Shown here one piece after another: positions 34,234 to 44,234 of a stretch of DNA of 64,000 bases; positions within the stretch are counted from its first letter, which is position 1; the number at the start of each line of letters is the position of its first letter. The stretch lies in NCBI RefSeq assembly GCF_021390535.1, contig NZ_JAJUXG010000018.1:167181-231180 (forward strand), in the 5' to 3' direction. This DNA comes from Dyadobacter sp. CY312. Lineage in GTDB: Bacteria; Bacteroidota; Bacteroidia; Cytophagales; Spirosomataceae. The notes beneath the pieces were generated by a model, which saw only the letters and a list, made by a program, of their open reading frames with translations, made no database searches and had not been told where the DNA came from. Both the position numbers and the translations under genes were made by a program.

Positions 34234-34653
34234 ATGATAAAAAGAACTTTTGTATTGTTTTTTTGCCTGGTACAAGTCCTGGCTCTTTCGCTGTTCCCTG
34301 AACAGTCCAGGGCTTCCTATAAGCCAGATGTACTCGCAAATGGTTTCGTAACTTACGTTGTTGCGAATCAGGAAGTATTAGAAGAATTTGATATATGCCA
34401 GGACGAATGCCCCGTTGATTCGCCCATCATTCAGGCCAATGAATGTGAATGGAAAGAAAGCCTCGCCGATATGCTTCGTCACAGGCACTCTTCCTACCGA
34501 TTCACATTATTTGAAACAGCTCCATCGTCATTTATTGATTTGATTCCCGGCTTTAAAGGCCTTTCCAAGGCCCTTAAACCACTTTCTGTTTATTTAAGCA
34601 TTACGGTCCTACCCGACTATTATAGCTTTCTTCATCGTCTTTGCCCGTTTTAA
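34234..34653 (+). CDS. Hypothetical exported protein, Cys-containing
   Basis: A 139-residue protein with a signal peptide (MIKRTFVLFFCLVQVLALSLF, ending near residue 27) and a short mature part with a cluster of cysteines (ICQDECPV ... NECEW). The C-terminal third is hydrophobic (LSVYLSITVLPDYYSFL). No family recognised. It precedes an RND efflux operon by about 200 bp on the same strand, so it may be co-regulated. ATG start. Confidence 0.6.
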   Translation: MIKRTFVLFFCLVQVLALSLFPEQSRASYKPDVLANGFVTYVVANQEVLEEFDICQDECPVDSPIIQANECEWKESLADMLRHRHSSYRFTLFETAPSSFIDLIPGFKGLSKALKPLSVYLSITVLPDYYSFLHRLCPF

Positions 34654-34856
34654 ATTCCTGCCGCAAGCAATTTTATTAGAGCCTATGTCATGCCAGTTAT
34701 GGAGTAATCTATAACGCTGCATTTATGCATTTTTCTGTGTCCTTCATCCGGCACACCAATCTGCCATGCTCATCCCTCACTCAATCGGGCGCCATCAGTC
34801 CGGAAAGAGCATTATTGTTAAGTCATTTAATATTCAATAAAATTTATCTACTCATC

Positions 34857-36008
34857 ATGAAAAATCACATTTGGCCAGGATTTATTTTGTTCAGTGTTTT
34901 CCTTGCGGGATGCGCTACACAAAGCCAGGATACGTCGGAAACGAGCGACAGTGTAAGGACCATACCAGTTACAGAAATTAAACCTCAGCATACCAAGCTT
35001 CACAGGGAATATGTTGGGGATATACATGCTGTGAAAAACGTTGAAATATATGCACGTGTGAAAGGATACCTGGAAGAGGTATACGTGGACGAAGGCAAGG
35101 AAGTCAAAAAAGGGCAGGTTCTTTTCAGGATTAATAATGCCGAATATGAATCGCATCTTGCAAAAGCCAAGGCAACACTTCAAAGCGCTATTGCTGACGC
35201 AAAAGGGGCAGAACTTGAACTAAAAAGGGTTCGTCTGCTGGTTGAAAAAAATGTAGTTGCCAAAACGGAAATAGAAGTTGCGGAAGCAAAACTTGCCGCT
35301 GTCAACGCGAAGATTGAAGAAGCCAGATCGGAAAAAGCGAATGCCGCTTTACACCTTTCTCAAACACAGATTCGCGCACCTTTCGACGGTATTATAGACC
35401 GCATTCCTTACAAAACAGGAAGTTTGATTAACGAAGGAACTCTGCTTACTACGCTTTCGGACACCAAAAATGTGTTTGCCTATTTCAATGTTTCTGAGAA
35501 TGAATACCTTGAATATGTAAAAGCAAGAGGCAAAGCAGATAACAAAGAAGCCGTTGTGGAACTTGAACTGGCAGACGGTTCTTACTTCAAACACAAAGGA
35601 AAAATCGAAACTATGGAAGGCGCATTTGATGAAGGAACGGGCTCTATTGCTTTCCGTGCTCGTTTTTCGAATCCGGAAAAACTCCTGAAACATGGCTCAA
35701 CAGGAACCATCCGCCTTACCAATTCTGTGGACAATGCCATATTGATTCCTCAAAAAGCTGCATTTGAAATACAAGACAAGAATTTTGTCTATGTGGTACA
35801 AAAGGATAACAAAATTAAAACCCGCAGTTTCACGCCTCAGTCGAGGCTAGGAGATTACTATGTGATAAAATCAGGATTGGAACCTGGCGAAACAATTGTG
35901 TACGAAGGGTTGCAGGGGCTCAAAGAAGGAGCTACAATTAATCCCAAAACAATTTCGCTCGACAGCGCCAATAAGTCTGCCAGCACTGTTGAACTCACTG
36001 CTCGCTAG
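34857..36008 (+). CDS. RND efflux periplasmic adaptor lipoprotein (membrane fusion protein)
   Basis: Periplasmic adaptor of a tripartite RND pump, 383 residues from the ATG at 34857; an upstream ATG at 34725 gives a longer frame without a proper signal. The lipobox FLAGC sets lipidated Cys19. The lipoyl-type half-motifs (EIYARVKGYLEEVYVDEGKEVKKGQVLF and AALHLSQTQIRAPFDGII region) flank a helical hairpin of about 75 residues. The beta-barrel and membrane-proximal domains follow. It is the first of three genes: adaptor, permease, outer-membrane factor, with 29 bp to the permease. Confidence 0.95.
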   Translation: MKNHIWPGFILFSVFLAGCATQSQDTSETSDSVRTIPVTEIKPQHTKLHREYVGDIHAVKNVEIYARVKGYLEEVYVDEGKEVKKGQVLFRINNAEYESHLAKAKATLQSAIADAKGAELELKRVRLLVEKNVVAKTEIEVAEAKLAAVNAKIEEARSEKANAALHLSQTQIRAPFDGIIDRIPYKTGSLINEGTLLTTLSDTKNVFAYFNVSENEYLEYVKARGKADNKEAVVELELADGSYFKHKGKIETMEGAFDEGTGSIAFRARFSNPEKLLKHGSTGTIRLTNSVDNAILIPQKAAFEIQDKNFVYVVQKDNKIKTRSFTPQSRLGDYYVIKSGLEPGETIVYEGLQGLKEGATINPKTISLDSANKSASTVELTAR

Positions 36009-36037
36009 ACCACTTCGTTCCACCTGAATCAAAAATC

Positions 36038-39000
36038 ATGTTTCAAAAATTTATAGAAAGGCCAGTGTTATCACTGGTCATATCAGTCTTTATAACCCTG
36101 CTTGGGCTTTTGGCCTTTTTAGACCTGCCCGTTTCTCAGTTTCCCGACATCGTACCGCCATCGGTGGTTGTAACGGCAACCTACACCGGAGCCAACTCGG
36201 AGGTTTGCGTAGATGCCGTAGCCGTGCCTTTGGAAAAAGCGATCAACGGTGTACCCGGCATGACCTACATGACCAGTGTCTCCGGTAATGACGGGGTAAC
36301 CACCATCACCATTTCTTTCAACGTAGGTGTAGATCCCGACCTGGCGGCAGTAAACGTTCAGAACCGTGTTCAAACCGTTATTGACGAACTCCCCGAAGAA
36401 GTAATTAAAGCCGGTGTAACCACCGAAAAAGAAGTAAACAGTATGCTGATGTATCTGGACATCATGAGTTCAGATTCAACAGTAGGTGAAGATTTTGTAT
36501 ACAACTTCGCCGATATCAACATTCTGAAAGAGCTAAAAAGGATAGACGGCGTTGGTAGAGCGCAAATTATGGGTAGCAAGGATTACTCCATGAGGGTGTG
36601 GCTTAAACCAGATCGCATGAATGGTTACAACGTGTCCGCCGACGAAGTAGTACAGGCCATCCGTGACCAGAACGTAGTAGCAGCTCCTGGAAAAACAGGG
36701 GTAAGTTCAGGAAGAGAGATTCAGGCTTTGCAATATGTTTTGAAATACACAGGAAAGCTGTTCGAACCTGAACAGTATGAAAATATAGTATTGAGATCCA
36801 ATCCGGATGGCTCCATGCTCAAACTGAAAGACGTTGCCGACATCGAGTTTGGAACGCTTGAATACGACATGGCATCCAAGTCGAATGGAAAACCTTCGGC
36901 TTCTATTATGATTAAACAACGGCCGGGATCCAATGCGCAGGAAGTAATTGCCAATATCAAGTCGAAAGTTGCCGAACTTAAAACGAGCACTTTCCCCCCC
37001 GGCATGGATTATTTCGTTTCTTATGACGTATCCCGCTTTCTTGATGCATCCATTCACGAGGTAGTTCGCACGCTGATCGAGGCCTTTATTCTCGTGATTA
37101 TCATTGTATACCTTTTCCTGCAGGATTTCCGATCTACACTGATTCCCGCACTGGCAGTTCCGGTTGCTTTGATTGGAACATTCGCTTTTATGCAGCTATT
37201 TGGATTTTCTATCAACCTGCTTACATTGTTCGCCCTGGTATTAGCCATCGGTATAGTCGTGGATAATGCCATTGTCGTCGTCGAGGCCGTTCATGCAAAA
37301 ATGGCCGAAAAACATCTTGATGCCCGACAGGCGACCATTGAATCCATGAAAGAAATGAGCGGGGCTATCATTGCGATTACCCTGGTAATGTCAGCGGTGT
37401 TTGTTCCCGTCGCTTTTATGTCCGGACCTGTTGGTATATTCTATCGCCAGTTCTCTATCACACTCGCCATTTCCATTGTCATATCCGGTATCAACGCATT
37501 GACCTTAACACCGGCACTTTGCGCCTTGATGTTGAAAAATACCCATGGGCAACCATCCAAGAATACACTGCTTGACCGGTTCTTTAAAGGGTTCAATAAC
37601 GGTTATGATGGTATTTCAAATAAATACAGAGGCTTGCTTTCCATGATCGTAAACCGACGGGTAATTACAGTAGGGTTGCTTATTGCTTTTTGTGTTGGTA
37701 CTTACGGGATCAACAGCATACTGCCTACTGGTTTTATCCCTACGGAAGATCAGGGCGTAATTAACGTTAACGTGACCACGCCGGTAGCGGCGACGGTAGA
37801 AAGAACCGAAGCCGTTTTGGATGAAATACAGAAAGTGGCGGAATCGTTGGGTGCCGTGGAATCGGTTTCATCTCTCTCAGGATATAGTTTGATCACAGAA
37901 TCGGCCGGATCATCGTATGGTATGGCCATGATCAACCTGAAACCATGGGATCAGAGAGATGTATCCGTAAAGGATATTATTGCCGAAATGGAGAAAAAAA
38001 CCAAGCACATCACCGATGCGGATATTCAGTTTTTCCCACCTCCTACTGTTCCGGGTTTTGGTAATTCCAGTGGTTTTGAACTAAGGGTGCAGGACCGGAC
38101 CGGAAGCGACGACCTCCAGAAAACGGCGGATATTACCAATCAATTCGTGAAAGACCTGATTGCTTCACCTGAGATTGCAACAGCGTTCAGCAGCTTTGAT
38201 GCGAGTTTCCCGCAATACATGATTCATGTGGATGCTGAAATGGCGGCAAAAAAAGGGGTTTCTGTGGATATTGCCATGAGCACACTTCAGACTTTGATAG
38301 GAAGCCTATACGCTTCTAATTTTATCAGATTTGGCCAGATGTATAAGGTGATGGTGCAGGCAGATCCTGATTTCAGAAAAAACCCTGAAGATATACTAAA
38401 ACTGTATGTAAAGAATAACCGCGGAGAAATGGTGCCATTCTCGACGTTCATCAAGCTGGAACGCGTATATGGTCCGGAGCTTTTGACGAGATACAACATG
38501 TTTACCTCAGCCATGATCAACGGTGATGCTGCACCTGGTTTCAGTAGTGGAGATGCCATTAAAGCGGTGGAACGTGTGGCAGCTACCAGTCTGCCAAGAG
38601 GTTTTACTTACGAATGGTCGGGTATGACGCGAGAAGAAATCCTGTCTGGTGATCAGGCGATATACATTTTCGGGGTATGTCTCATATTCGTATATCTACT
38701 GCTCGCGGCACAATATGAAAGCTTCCTGTTGCCATTGCCGGTAATACTTTCTCTGCCAACCGGTATTTTCGGAGCATTCCTTGCACTGAAATTAATGGGA
38801 CTTGAAAACAACATTTACGCGCAGGTTTCGCTCGTCATGCTTATTGGATTATTGGGTAAAAATGCCATCCTGATTGTTGAGTACGCGATTATCCGCCAGA
38901 AAGAAGGTCGCTCAGTTGTTGAAGCCGCGCTCGAAGGAGCCACAGAAAGATTACGCCCAATCCTGATGACTTCCTTCGCATTCATAGCTGGTTTGATACC

Positions 39001-39190
39001 CCTTGTCATGGCCAATGGTGCCGGTGCAATCGGTAACCGCTCCATTGGTACGGCTGCGGCAGGCGGTATGCTCATCGGAACGCTGTTCGGGGTTATCGTC
39101 ATTCCGGGACTGTATGTGCTTTTTGCAGGAATGATAAAAGTCAAAAAACCTGTGGTGATGGAGGCAAAAGAAGAAGTGTTACAGGACTAA
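36038..39190 (+). CDS. RND multidrug efflux permease (HAE1/AcrB type)
   Basis: Proton-driven inner-membrane efflux permease of 1050 residues, the usual AcrB length. N-terminal FIERPVLSLVISVF is a classic AcrB-type start, and two repeats of six transmembrane segments with large periplasmic loops follow. Relay residues are present in the segment LALVLAIGIVVDNAIVVVE near residues 400-420 (Asp pair), and ATYTGANSEV near 47-56 is the family's pore-docking stretch. Exported compounds cannot be predicted. It is 29 bp after the adaptor and 69 bp before the outer-membrane factor. Confidence 0.97.
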   Translation: MFQKFIERPVLSLVISVFITLLGLLAFLDLPVSQFPDIVPPSVVVTATYTGANSEVCVDAVAVPLEKAINGVPGMTYMTSVSGNDGVTTITISFNVGVDPDLAAVNVQNRVQTVIDELPEEVIKAGVTTEKEVNSMLMYLDIMSSDSTVGEDFVYNFADINILKELKRIDGVGRAQIMGSKDYSMRVWLKPDRMNGYNVSADEVVQAIRDQNVVAAPGKTGVSSGREIQALQYVLKYTGKLFEPEQYENIVLRSNPDGSMLKLKDVADIEFGTLEYDMASKSNGKPSASIMIKQRPGSNAQEVIANIKSKVAELKTSTFPPGMDYFVSYDVSRFLDASIHEVVRTLIEAFILVIIIVYLFLQDFRSTLIPALAVPVALIGTFAFMQLFGFSINLLTLFALVLAIGIVVDNAIVVVEAVHAKMAEKHLDARQATIESMKEMSGAIIAITLVMSAVFVPVAFMSGPVGIFYRQFSITLAISIVISGINALTLTPALCALMLKNTHGQPSKNTLLDRFFKGFNNGYDGISNKYRGLLSMIVNRRVITVGLLIAFCVGTYGINSILPTGFIPTEDQGVINVNVTTPVAATVERTEAVLDEIQKVAESLGAVESVSSLSGYSLITESAGSSYGMAMINLKPWDQRDVSVKDIIAEMEKKTKHITDADIQFFPPPTVPGFGNSSGFELRVQDRTGSDDLQKTADITNQFVKDLIASPEIATAFSSFDASFPQYMIHVDAEMAAKKGVSVDIAMSTLQTLIGSLYASNFIRFGQMYKVMVQADPDFRKNPEDILKLYVKNNRGEMVPFSTFIKLERVYGPELLTRYNMFTSAMINGDAAPGFSSGDAIKAVERVAATSLPRGFTYEWSGMTREEILSGDQAIYIFGVCLIFVYLLLAAQYESFLLPLPVILSLPTGIFGAFLALKLMGLENNIYAQVSLVMLIGLLGKNAILIVEYAIIRQKEGRSVVEAALEGATERLRPILMTSFAFIAGLIPLVMANGAGAIGNRSIGTAAAGGMLIGTLFGVIVIPGLYVLFAGMIKVKKPVVMEAKEEVLQD

Positions 39191-39204
39191 CACGGCATAC
39201 AACA

Positions 39205-39230
39205 GAGCGGTCAGATTCTTCTGGCCGCTC
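39205..39230 (+). other. Short hairpin between permease and outer-membrane factor genes
   Basis: GAGCGGTCAG / CTGGCCGCTC stem (one G-T pair) without a T run. Possibly an intra-operon RNA structure rather than a terminator. Confidence 0.45.
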
Positions 39231-39259
39231 CAACATTCTAAATCAGACATTCATAATTA

Positions 39260-40696
39260 ATGAGAACATATAAAAATTATGCTTTGCTGGCTGCAACAAT
39301 TTTGGTGGTTAGTAGTTGCAAACTCACCCAACCCGTTCAGCATCAACAGGCAATAAAAACGCCTGCTACCTACGCAGGGCAGACCGATTCTACCGGCATT
39401 GGAGAGATTAAAAGAAGTGTATTCTTTACGGACAAAAAACTGGTCGCACTCATTGATACCGCCATCCAAAACAACCTGGATCTGAAGATGGCTGTTCAGA
39501 GAATTGAAATGGCCCGATCTAATGTATTGTTTGCAAAGGGTGCCCTGTTACCTACCGTAAGTGTAGAAGTATCCGGAGGCGGACGCAAATTCGGCGACTA
39601 CACCATGGACGGAGTTGGTAACTATGATACCAATTTCTCACCCAATATTGACAGCGACCGAAGACTTCCTGCCCCGTTCATGCCGGATTATTTTGCAGGA
39701 CTTCGCAGCTCATGGGAAGTTGATATTTGGGGTAAATTGAAAACGCAACGAAGAGCAGCATACACCCGTTTTTTGGCAACGGATAAAGCCAGACAGGCAA
39801 TTACAACCAGTTTGGTAGCACAGGTTGCAAGTCTTTATTACGAACTGTTGAATCTGGATGCCGAACTGAATATCATCAAAAAGAATATCGCTTTGCAGCA
39901 AACGGCTGTGGAAACAATCGGGATACAGAAGGAAGCAGGCCGTGCTAATGAGCTCGCAGTACGCCAGTTTCGGGCACAGCTGCTTAATACCCAGGCGTTA
40001 GAAATAGACATAAATCAGCGCATTATTGCAACCGAAAATCAACTGAATTTGCTCTTGGGACGATTCCCTCAGTCAATTTCAAGAGGAAATACGTTGGAAC
40101 AGGTATTCCCTCCGCAGATACAGGCAGGAATACCATCCCAAATGTTAAGGCAACGTCCGGATGTGCAGCAGGCCGAACTAGAAATGCTTGCTAACTACAA
40201 CGACCAGCAAGCAGCTCGTCTGGCATTTTTACCATCGCTGAATATTACAGCAATGCTTGGGTTTAATGCATTTAAGAGCAATCTCATTTTCAATCCGGGT
40301 TCAATTGCTTACAACGCGATCGGAGGACTTGCGGCTCCGTTAATCAACAGAAAAGCACTTAAAGCCGGGCAAAACAGAGCTGAGGCAACAAGTCTCGAAT
40401 CGTTGTACAACTACAATAAATCCATTCTTACAGGATTTCAGGAGGTAAGTACAAGCCTCAATAAAATAGAAAATTCGAGAAAAATTACTGAATTCAAGAG
40501 AGAAGAAGTTACAGTACTCCAACAGGCAGTGGCAACTTCCAGAGATCTGTTTCTGACTGGTTATGCTTCGTATCTTGAGATAATCATGGCACAAAGAAGC
40601 GTACTTGAAGCAGAAATTACGCTGACAAACGTACAAACGGACCAGTATCTGGCTCTTGTTGAGCTGTACCGATCAGTGGGCGGCGGCTGGGAATAA
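39260..40696 (+). CDS. TolC-family outer-membrane efflux lipoprotein (NodT type)
   Basis: Outer-membrane channel of the RND pump, 478 residues with lipobox VVSSC (Cys20). Two OEP repeats of coiled helices are visible: first with NNLDLKMAVQRIEMARSNVL near 73-92, second with MLRQRPDVQQAELEMLANYN near 293-312, the latter a classic NodT-family repeat. Last gene of the tripartite operon and followed by a terminator. It should form a trimeric tunnel with the preceding adaptor and permease. Confidence 0.95.
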   Translation: MRTYKNYALLAATILVVSSCKLTQPVQHQQAIKTPATYAGQTDSTGIGEIKRSVFFTDKKLVALIDTAIQNNLDLKMAVQRIEMARSNVLFAKGALLPTVSVEVSGGGRKFGDYTMDGVGNYDTNFSPNIDSDRRLPAPFMPDYFAGLRSSWEVDIWGKLKTQRRAAYTRFLATDKARQAITTSLVAQVASLYYELLNLDAELNIIKKNIALQQTAVETIGIQKEAGRANELAVRQFRAQLLNTQALEIDINQRIIATENQLNLLLGRFPQSISRGNTLEQVFPPQIQAGIPSQMLRQRPDVQQAELEMLANYNDQQAARLAFLPSLNITAMLGFNAFKSNLIFNPGSIAYNAIGGLAAPLINRKALKAGQNRAEATSLESLYNYNKSILTGFQEVSTSLNKIENSRKITEFKREEVTVLQQAVATSRDLFLTGYASYLEIIMAQRSVLEAEITLTNVQTDQYLALVELYRSVGGGWE

Positions 40697-40712
40697 CCTG
40701 GATTGACCCACA

Positions 40713-40752
40713 GAAAAAAGCGCGAACGGATTAATTTCCATTCGCGCTTTTT
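40713..40752 (+). terminator. Terminator after RND efflux operon
   Basis: AAAAAGCGCGAA / TTCGCGCTTTTT stem with a loop around GGATTAATTTCC and a T run. Strong; probably bidirectional. Confidence 0.9.
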
Positions 40753-40768
40753 GTATTTCCCTGTATGA

Positions 40769-40951
40769 CTATGCTTTCCTTGAAATTGTCTTTAAAAACA
40801 TAAAGGCAACGACCATTTCTGCCAGAACTCCGACAGCCATCAAGCTACTTCCAACGGCTTTATAGGAATAGCTGGATATAAAAATATAGCTTCCTGTAAC
40901 CACAAAGGCCATTGCCACTAGCATTAGAATAAATAACATTTTCCGACTCAT
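40769..40951 (-). CDS. Small two-TM membrane protein
   Basis: A 60-residue protein from the ATG at 40951, which has AAAGG just upstream; a TTG nine bases before it is also in frame. It is composed of two hydrophobic helices (MLFILMLVAMAFVVTGSYIFI and SSLMAVGVLAEMVVAFMFL) with a basic tail. No family recognised; function unknown. It lies between two terminators on the minus strand, so it is a separate transcription unit. Confidence 0.7.
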   Translation of the reverse strand: MSRKMLFILMLVAMAFVVTGSYIFISSYSYKAVGSSLMAVGVLAEMVVAFMFLKTISRKA

Positions 40952-40977
40952 GCCTTTCAATTTTTATGGATTGACTT

Positions 40978-41011
40978 AAACGCCCGACAACCAAAGTTAG
41001 CGGGCGTTTAA
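40978..41011. terminator. Terminator between Prc-like gene and small membrane protein gene
   Basis: AAACGCCCG / CGGGCGTTT stem, loop of about 15 nt, downstream of the minus-strand protease gene. Confidence 0.8.
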
Positions 41012-41025
41012 ATTAAGCGTTTATC

Positions 41026-43143
41026 TTATTTTTTCTTAGTCCCTGCCAAACTTGGTTCCTTGGAAATTTGTATCAGGTCCACCAGCATACGACCAGTTTC
41101 TTTAAGATAGATGTCCTTTTTCTTTTTCACTTCTTTGGGAGCTTCTGCTGCCTTTCCATCCAGTTCCTCTTCGTCCTCGTCTCCTTCTTCACCCAATTGC
41201 TTCATCGCAGCACGTTTCTTTTCAGCTTCTTCGCGTTCCACTTTGCGCTTGGTTTCCTGAAGAGAAACAATCTTGTTCTCACGCGCTTTTTTAAACTCAT
41301 CCAAAGTTTTCACCAAAGTCTTCAATTCTTCGTCCGACTTCAAACGCTGGCCGTACTTGTCTTTAAGCTGAGATACAATTTTATCGTTCACATTGCTTGT
41401 AACCTCGTATCTCGAAGACGCGATCTGATCCCAGGGCAATGCACTTGCCTGTGAGCCTTCACCGTACTCATTGGTTTTAAATGCTGTTGGCAATTCCAGA
41501 TCCGGCATAACTCCTTTCAACTGCGTGCTACTTCCGTTGATACGATAGAATTTAGCAACCGTTAGTTTAGCCTCTCCAAGCGGTTCAGGATATTTAGGAT
41601 CGTATTGATTCAAGTTGATCAGCGTCTGAACAGTCCCTTTACCATAGGTTTGCTCACCAACAATAATTCCGCGTTTGTAATCCTGAATAGCTGCTGCGAA
41701 AATTTCAGAAGCCGAAGCACTGAAACGGTTCACCATCACTGCCATTGGCCCATTGTATGCAATCATTGGATCGTTATCCGACTGTACATCAATTTCTCCC
41801 TGGCTCTCTTTTACCTGAACAACAGGACCACGGTTGATAAACAAACCAGTCAACGAAATCGCTTCTGTTAACGAACCACCACCGTTGTTACGAAGGTCAA
41901 TCACAATTCCGTCGACATTTTCAGTCTGCAGTTCCGTAATCAGTTTCTGAACATCGCGGGTCGTGCTTGAAAATTCCTTCTCTCTCTGCTGCGCACCTTC
42001 AAAGTCACGATAGAATAGCGGAATATCAATTACACCGATCTTGTAATCCTTTTTGCCAGAATTGATGGAAACGATTTCTTTCTTGGCGCGTTGCTCTTCG
42101 ATTTTGATCTTTTCACGAACTAGTCTGTATTCTTTTGGAGGTGTTCCCGGAAGTGCATCTGCAGAGATAATCTGAAGACGAACCACAGTTCCTTTTGGCC
42201 CTTTGATCAGCTTCACTGCGTCATCTACAAACCAGCCTACGATATCGACTATTTTACCTTCATCGCCCTGTGCAACTCCGGTAATTTTATCTTCTTTCCT
42301 AAGTTGCTTGCCTTTAAATGCAGGTCCACCCGGAATTACTTCCTTAATTTTAATGTAGTTGTCTTCTTCCTGTAGCAATGCACCAATACCTTCCAGCGAC
42401 TGGCTCATATCCTGCTTGAAACGATCAGCAGCAGTAGGTGCCAGATAGCTCGTATGGGGATCCAATGCCTCCGCATAAGAATTCATGAACATTTGAAAAA
42501 CCTGCTCTGTACGAATTCTTGCCAATGCGCGGTCTCTGTTTTTATAACGATCGCGTAAAGTACTCGTAATTGACGAATCGGCCTTACCTGATAGTTTCAA
42601 ATCCAGCGCTTCGCTTTTCAGGTATTTGCGCCATGTATCATTCAGCTCGTCCGAACTTTTTGCCCAGGGAGCTTTTTCCCTGTCTGTGTTGATAGACTCA
42701 TCTGCCGAGAAATCAAACGGCTTTTCTTCCTTTAAAAGAGCCTGGATGTATTCACTACGCTCCTTATAACGCTTTCTGAATACATTGTACATGTCAAACG
42801 GTACATCCAATTCCTTTTTGATCAGATAATCATCGAATGAAAATTTGTACTTCTCAAAATCCGATATGTCCGAAGCCAGGTAGTAAAGACGACCGTGGTC
42901 AATCCCATCAATGAAATTATTAAACATAATCGCTGACAACGAATCATCGAGTTTTGTCTTGCGATAATGGTAGTTCGACAAAATTCGTGTAGTCAGTTCC
43001 TCAGCTTTATACTGAGAAGCAATCGGTTTAATATCTTCTTTTGATGAGCTGTCCGCGAGAGAAAATGTTCTTTTCTCCTGATCAGGGCCACTCTGCCAAC
43101 CCAACAACACAACCGGAATAAGAGTTATTAAGTACTTTTTCAT
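41026..43143 (-). CDS. prc: Tail-specific C-terminal processing protease (Prc/Tsp, S41)
   Basis: Periplasmic serine protease of 705 residues. A signal-like N-terminus is followed by a DUF3340-type N-terminal domain, a PDZ domain (LEGIGALLQEEDN and VIPGGPA near residues 245-270), and the S41 catalytic core. The catalytic Ser lies in FSASASEIF near residue 474 and the Lys in TYGKGTVQ near 500, like E. coli Prc (Ser452/Lys477). The C-terminal ~80 residues are Lys/Glu-rich. It trims envelope proteins and controls lipoprotein or peptidoglycan enzymes in relatives; targets here unknown. The FKBP gene lies 11 bp upstream, so they are co-transcribed. Confidence 0.94.
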   Translation of the reverse strand: MKKYLITLIPVVLLGWQSGPDQEKRTFSLADSSSKEDIKPIASQYKAEELTTRILSNYHYRKTKLDDSLSAIMFNNFIDGIDHGRLYYLASDISDFEKYKFSFDDYLIKKELDVPFDMYNVFRKRYKERSEYIQALLKEEKPFDFSADESINTDREKAPWAKSSDELNDTWRKYLKSEALDLKLSGKADSSITSTLRDRYKNRDRALARIRTEQVFQMFMNSYAEALDPHTSYLAPTAADRFKQDMSQSLEGIGALLQEEDNYIKIKEVIPGGPAFKGKQLRKEDKITGVAQGDEGKIVDIVGWFVDDAVKLIKGPKGTVVRLQIISADALPGTPPKEYRLVREKIKIEEQRAKKEIVSINSGKKDYKIGVIDIPLFYRDFEGAQQREKEFSSTTRDVQKLITELQTENVDGIVIDLRNNGGGSLTEAISLTGLFINRGPVVQVKESQGEIDVQSDNDPMIAYNGPMAVMVNRFSASASEIFAAAIQDYKRGIIVGEQTYGKGTVQTLINLNQYDPKYPEPLGEAKLTVAKFYRINGSSTQLKGVMPDLELPTAFKTNEYGEGSQASALPWDQIASSRYEVTSNVNDKIVSQLKDKYGQRLKSDEELKTLVKTLDEFKKARENKIVSLQETKRKVEREEAEKKRAAMKQLGEEGDEDEEELDGKAAEAPKEVKKKKDIYLKETGRMLVDLIQISKEPSLAGTKKK

Positions 43144-43154
43144 CGTTGAATGTT

Positions 43155-43946
43155 CTATTTAACTATGTCCAATAATTCAACCTCAAACACCAACGCCGAA
43201 TACGGAGGTATCTGAGCGCCCGCAGCTCTCTCGCCATAAGCAAGCTGATACGGGATAAACAACTTCCATTTAGAACCGACTGGCATCAACTGAAGAGCTT
43301 CTGTCCAGCCTTTAATAACCCCATTCACCGGGAATTCAATCGGTTCGCCACGATCAACGGAGCTGTCAAAAACCGTTCCGTTGATTAAAGTCCCGTGGTA
43401 ATGCGTTTTCACTTTATCTGTCGCAGTTGGCTTTGCACCTTCACCTGCCTTAATAATTTCATATTGTAAACCGCTCTCAGTAGTAACTACACCGGTTCTT
43501 TTCTTGTTTTCTTCCAAAAACTTCTCTCCTTCTACCCTTACAACCGCTCCCTTTTCTTCCATTTCTTTTTGCTTAACTGCTGAAATTTTTTCGAAATAAG
43601 ACTGTAAAAACATATTAGCTTCTTCCGGCGCAAGAGCCGTTTTATCTCCCTTCAACGCAGCACTGATCGTTTTAGTGAGAATATCGGTGTTCAGGTTTCC
43701 AATTCCCTGTGACGCTACTGAATTGGAAAAGCTTACTCCAATTGCCGCAGACAATGAATCCATTTGAGTTTTGAGAACAACCGGTGCAGATGCTGCTTTT
43801 ACCGCTGGTTTTGCTGCCGCTGCCGGTGCTTTTTTTACAGCAGTAGCGGGTTTAGTAGGTTTTTTAGGTGCTTGCGCAAAGCTTTGTGTAGTCGCAAATA
43901 TTCCACAAACTACACCTGCTAAAATCATTTTTTCTAATTTGTACAT
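43155..43946 (-). CDS. FKBP-type peptidyl-prolyl isomerase (FkpA-like)
   Basis: Periplasmic prolyl isomerase and chaperone of 263 residues from the ATG at 43946 (a TTG adds 20 residues). A signal peptide (MYKLEKMILAGVVCGIFATTQSFA) is followed by an Ala/Lys/Pro-rich linker, an FkpA-type dimerisation helix domain (about 60-145), and a C-terminal FKBP domain with VKTHYHGTLINGTVFDSS, EFPVNGVIKGWTEAL and LAYGERAAG. It lies 11 bp ahead of the Prc-like protease gene, forming an envelope-quality-control pair. ATPase genes diverge upstream. Confidence 0.94.
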   Translation of the reverse strand: MYKLEKMILAGVVCGIFATTQSFAQAPKKPTKPATAVKKAPAAAAKPAVKAASAPVVLKTQMDSLSAAIGVSFSNSVASQGIGNLNTDILTKTISAALKGDKTALAPEEANMFLQSYFEKISAVKQKEMEEKGAVVRVEGEKFLEENKKRTGVVTTESGLQYEIIKAGEGAKPTATDKVKTHYHGTLINGTVFDSSVDRGEPIEFPVNGVIKGWTEALQLMPVGSKWKLFIPYQLAYGERAAGAQIPPYSALVFEVELLDIVK

Positions 43947-44176
43947 TCTGCTAAAAGATGGTCTGTAAGCTAAGTTTTGATCAGTAATTGTTATAAACGA
44001 ACTCAATTACAACAAAAACACAATTAGTACCTAAAAAAGTTTTAAAAACGTTCATATTGCCTGATAAGCGGTAATTTAAATTAATTACGACCGCAAAAGG
44101 CTGCAAACTTGGAAAAATCTAATTTTCACAGGCAGTTTTTTGCATAAAACATTCTTTTTTTCCCAAAATAAAAACC

Positions 44177-44184
44177 TACCTTTG
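44177..44184 (+). promoter_or_regulatory. Putative -7 box of atpA
   Basis: TACCTTTG fits TAnnTTTG and lies about 50 bp upstream of the atpA ATG. A T-rich run occupies the -33 area but no exact TTTG. Confidence 0.5.
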
Positions 44185-44234
44185 CGGCTGATTTCAAAAT
44201 CTTACTACTATACTCTAAATAAGTCAATTATACT

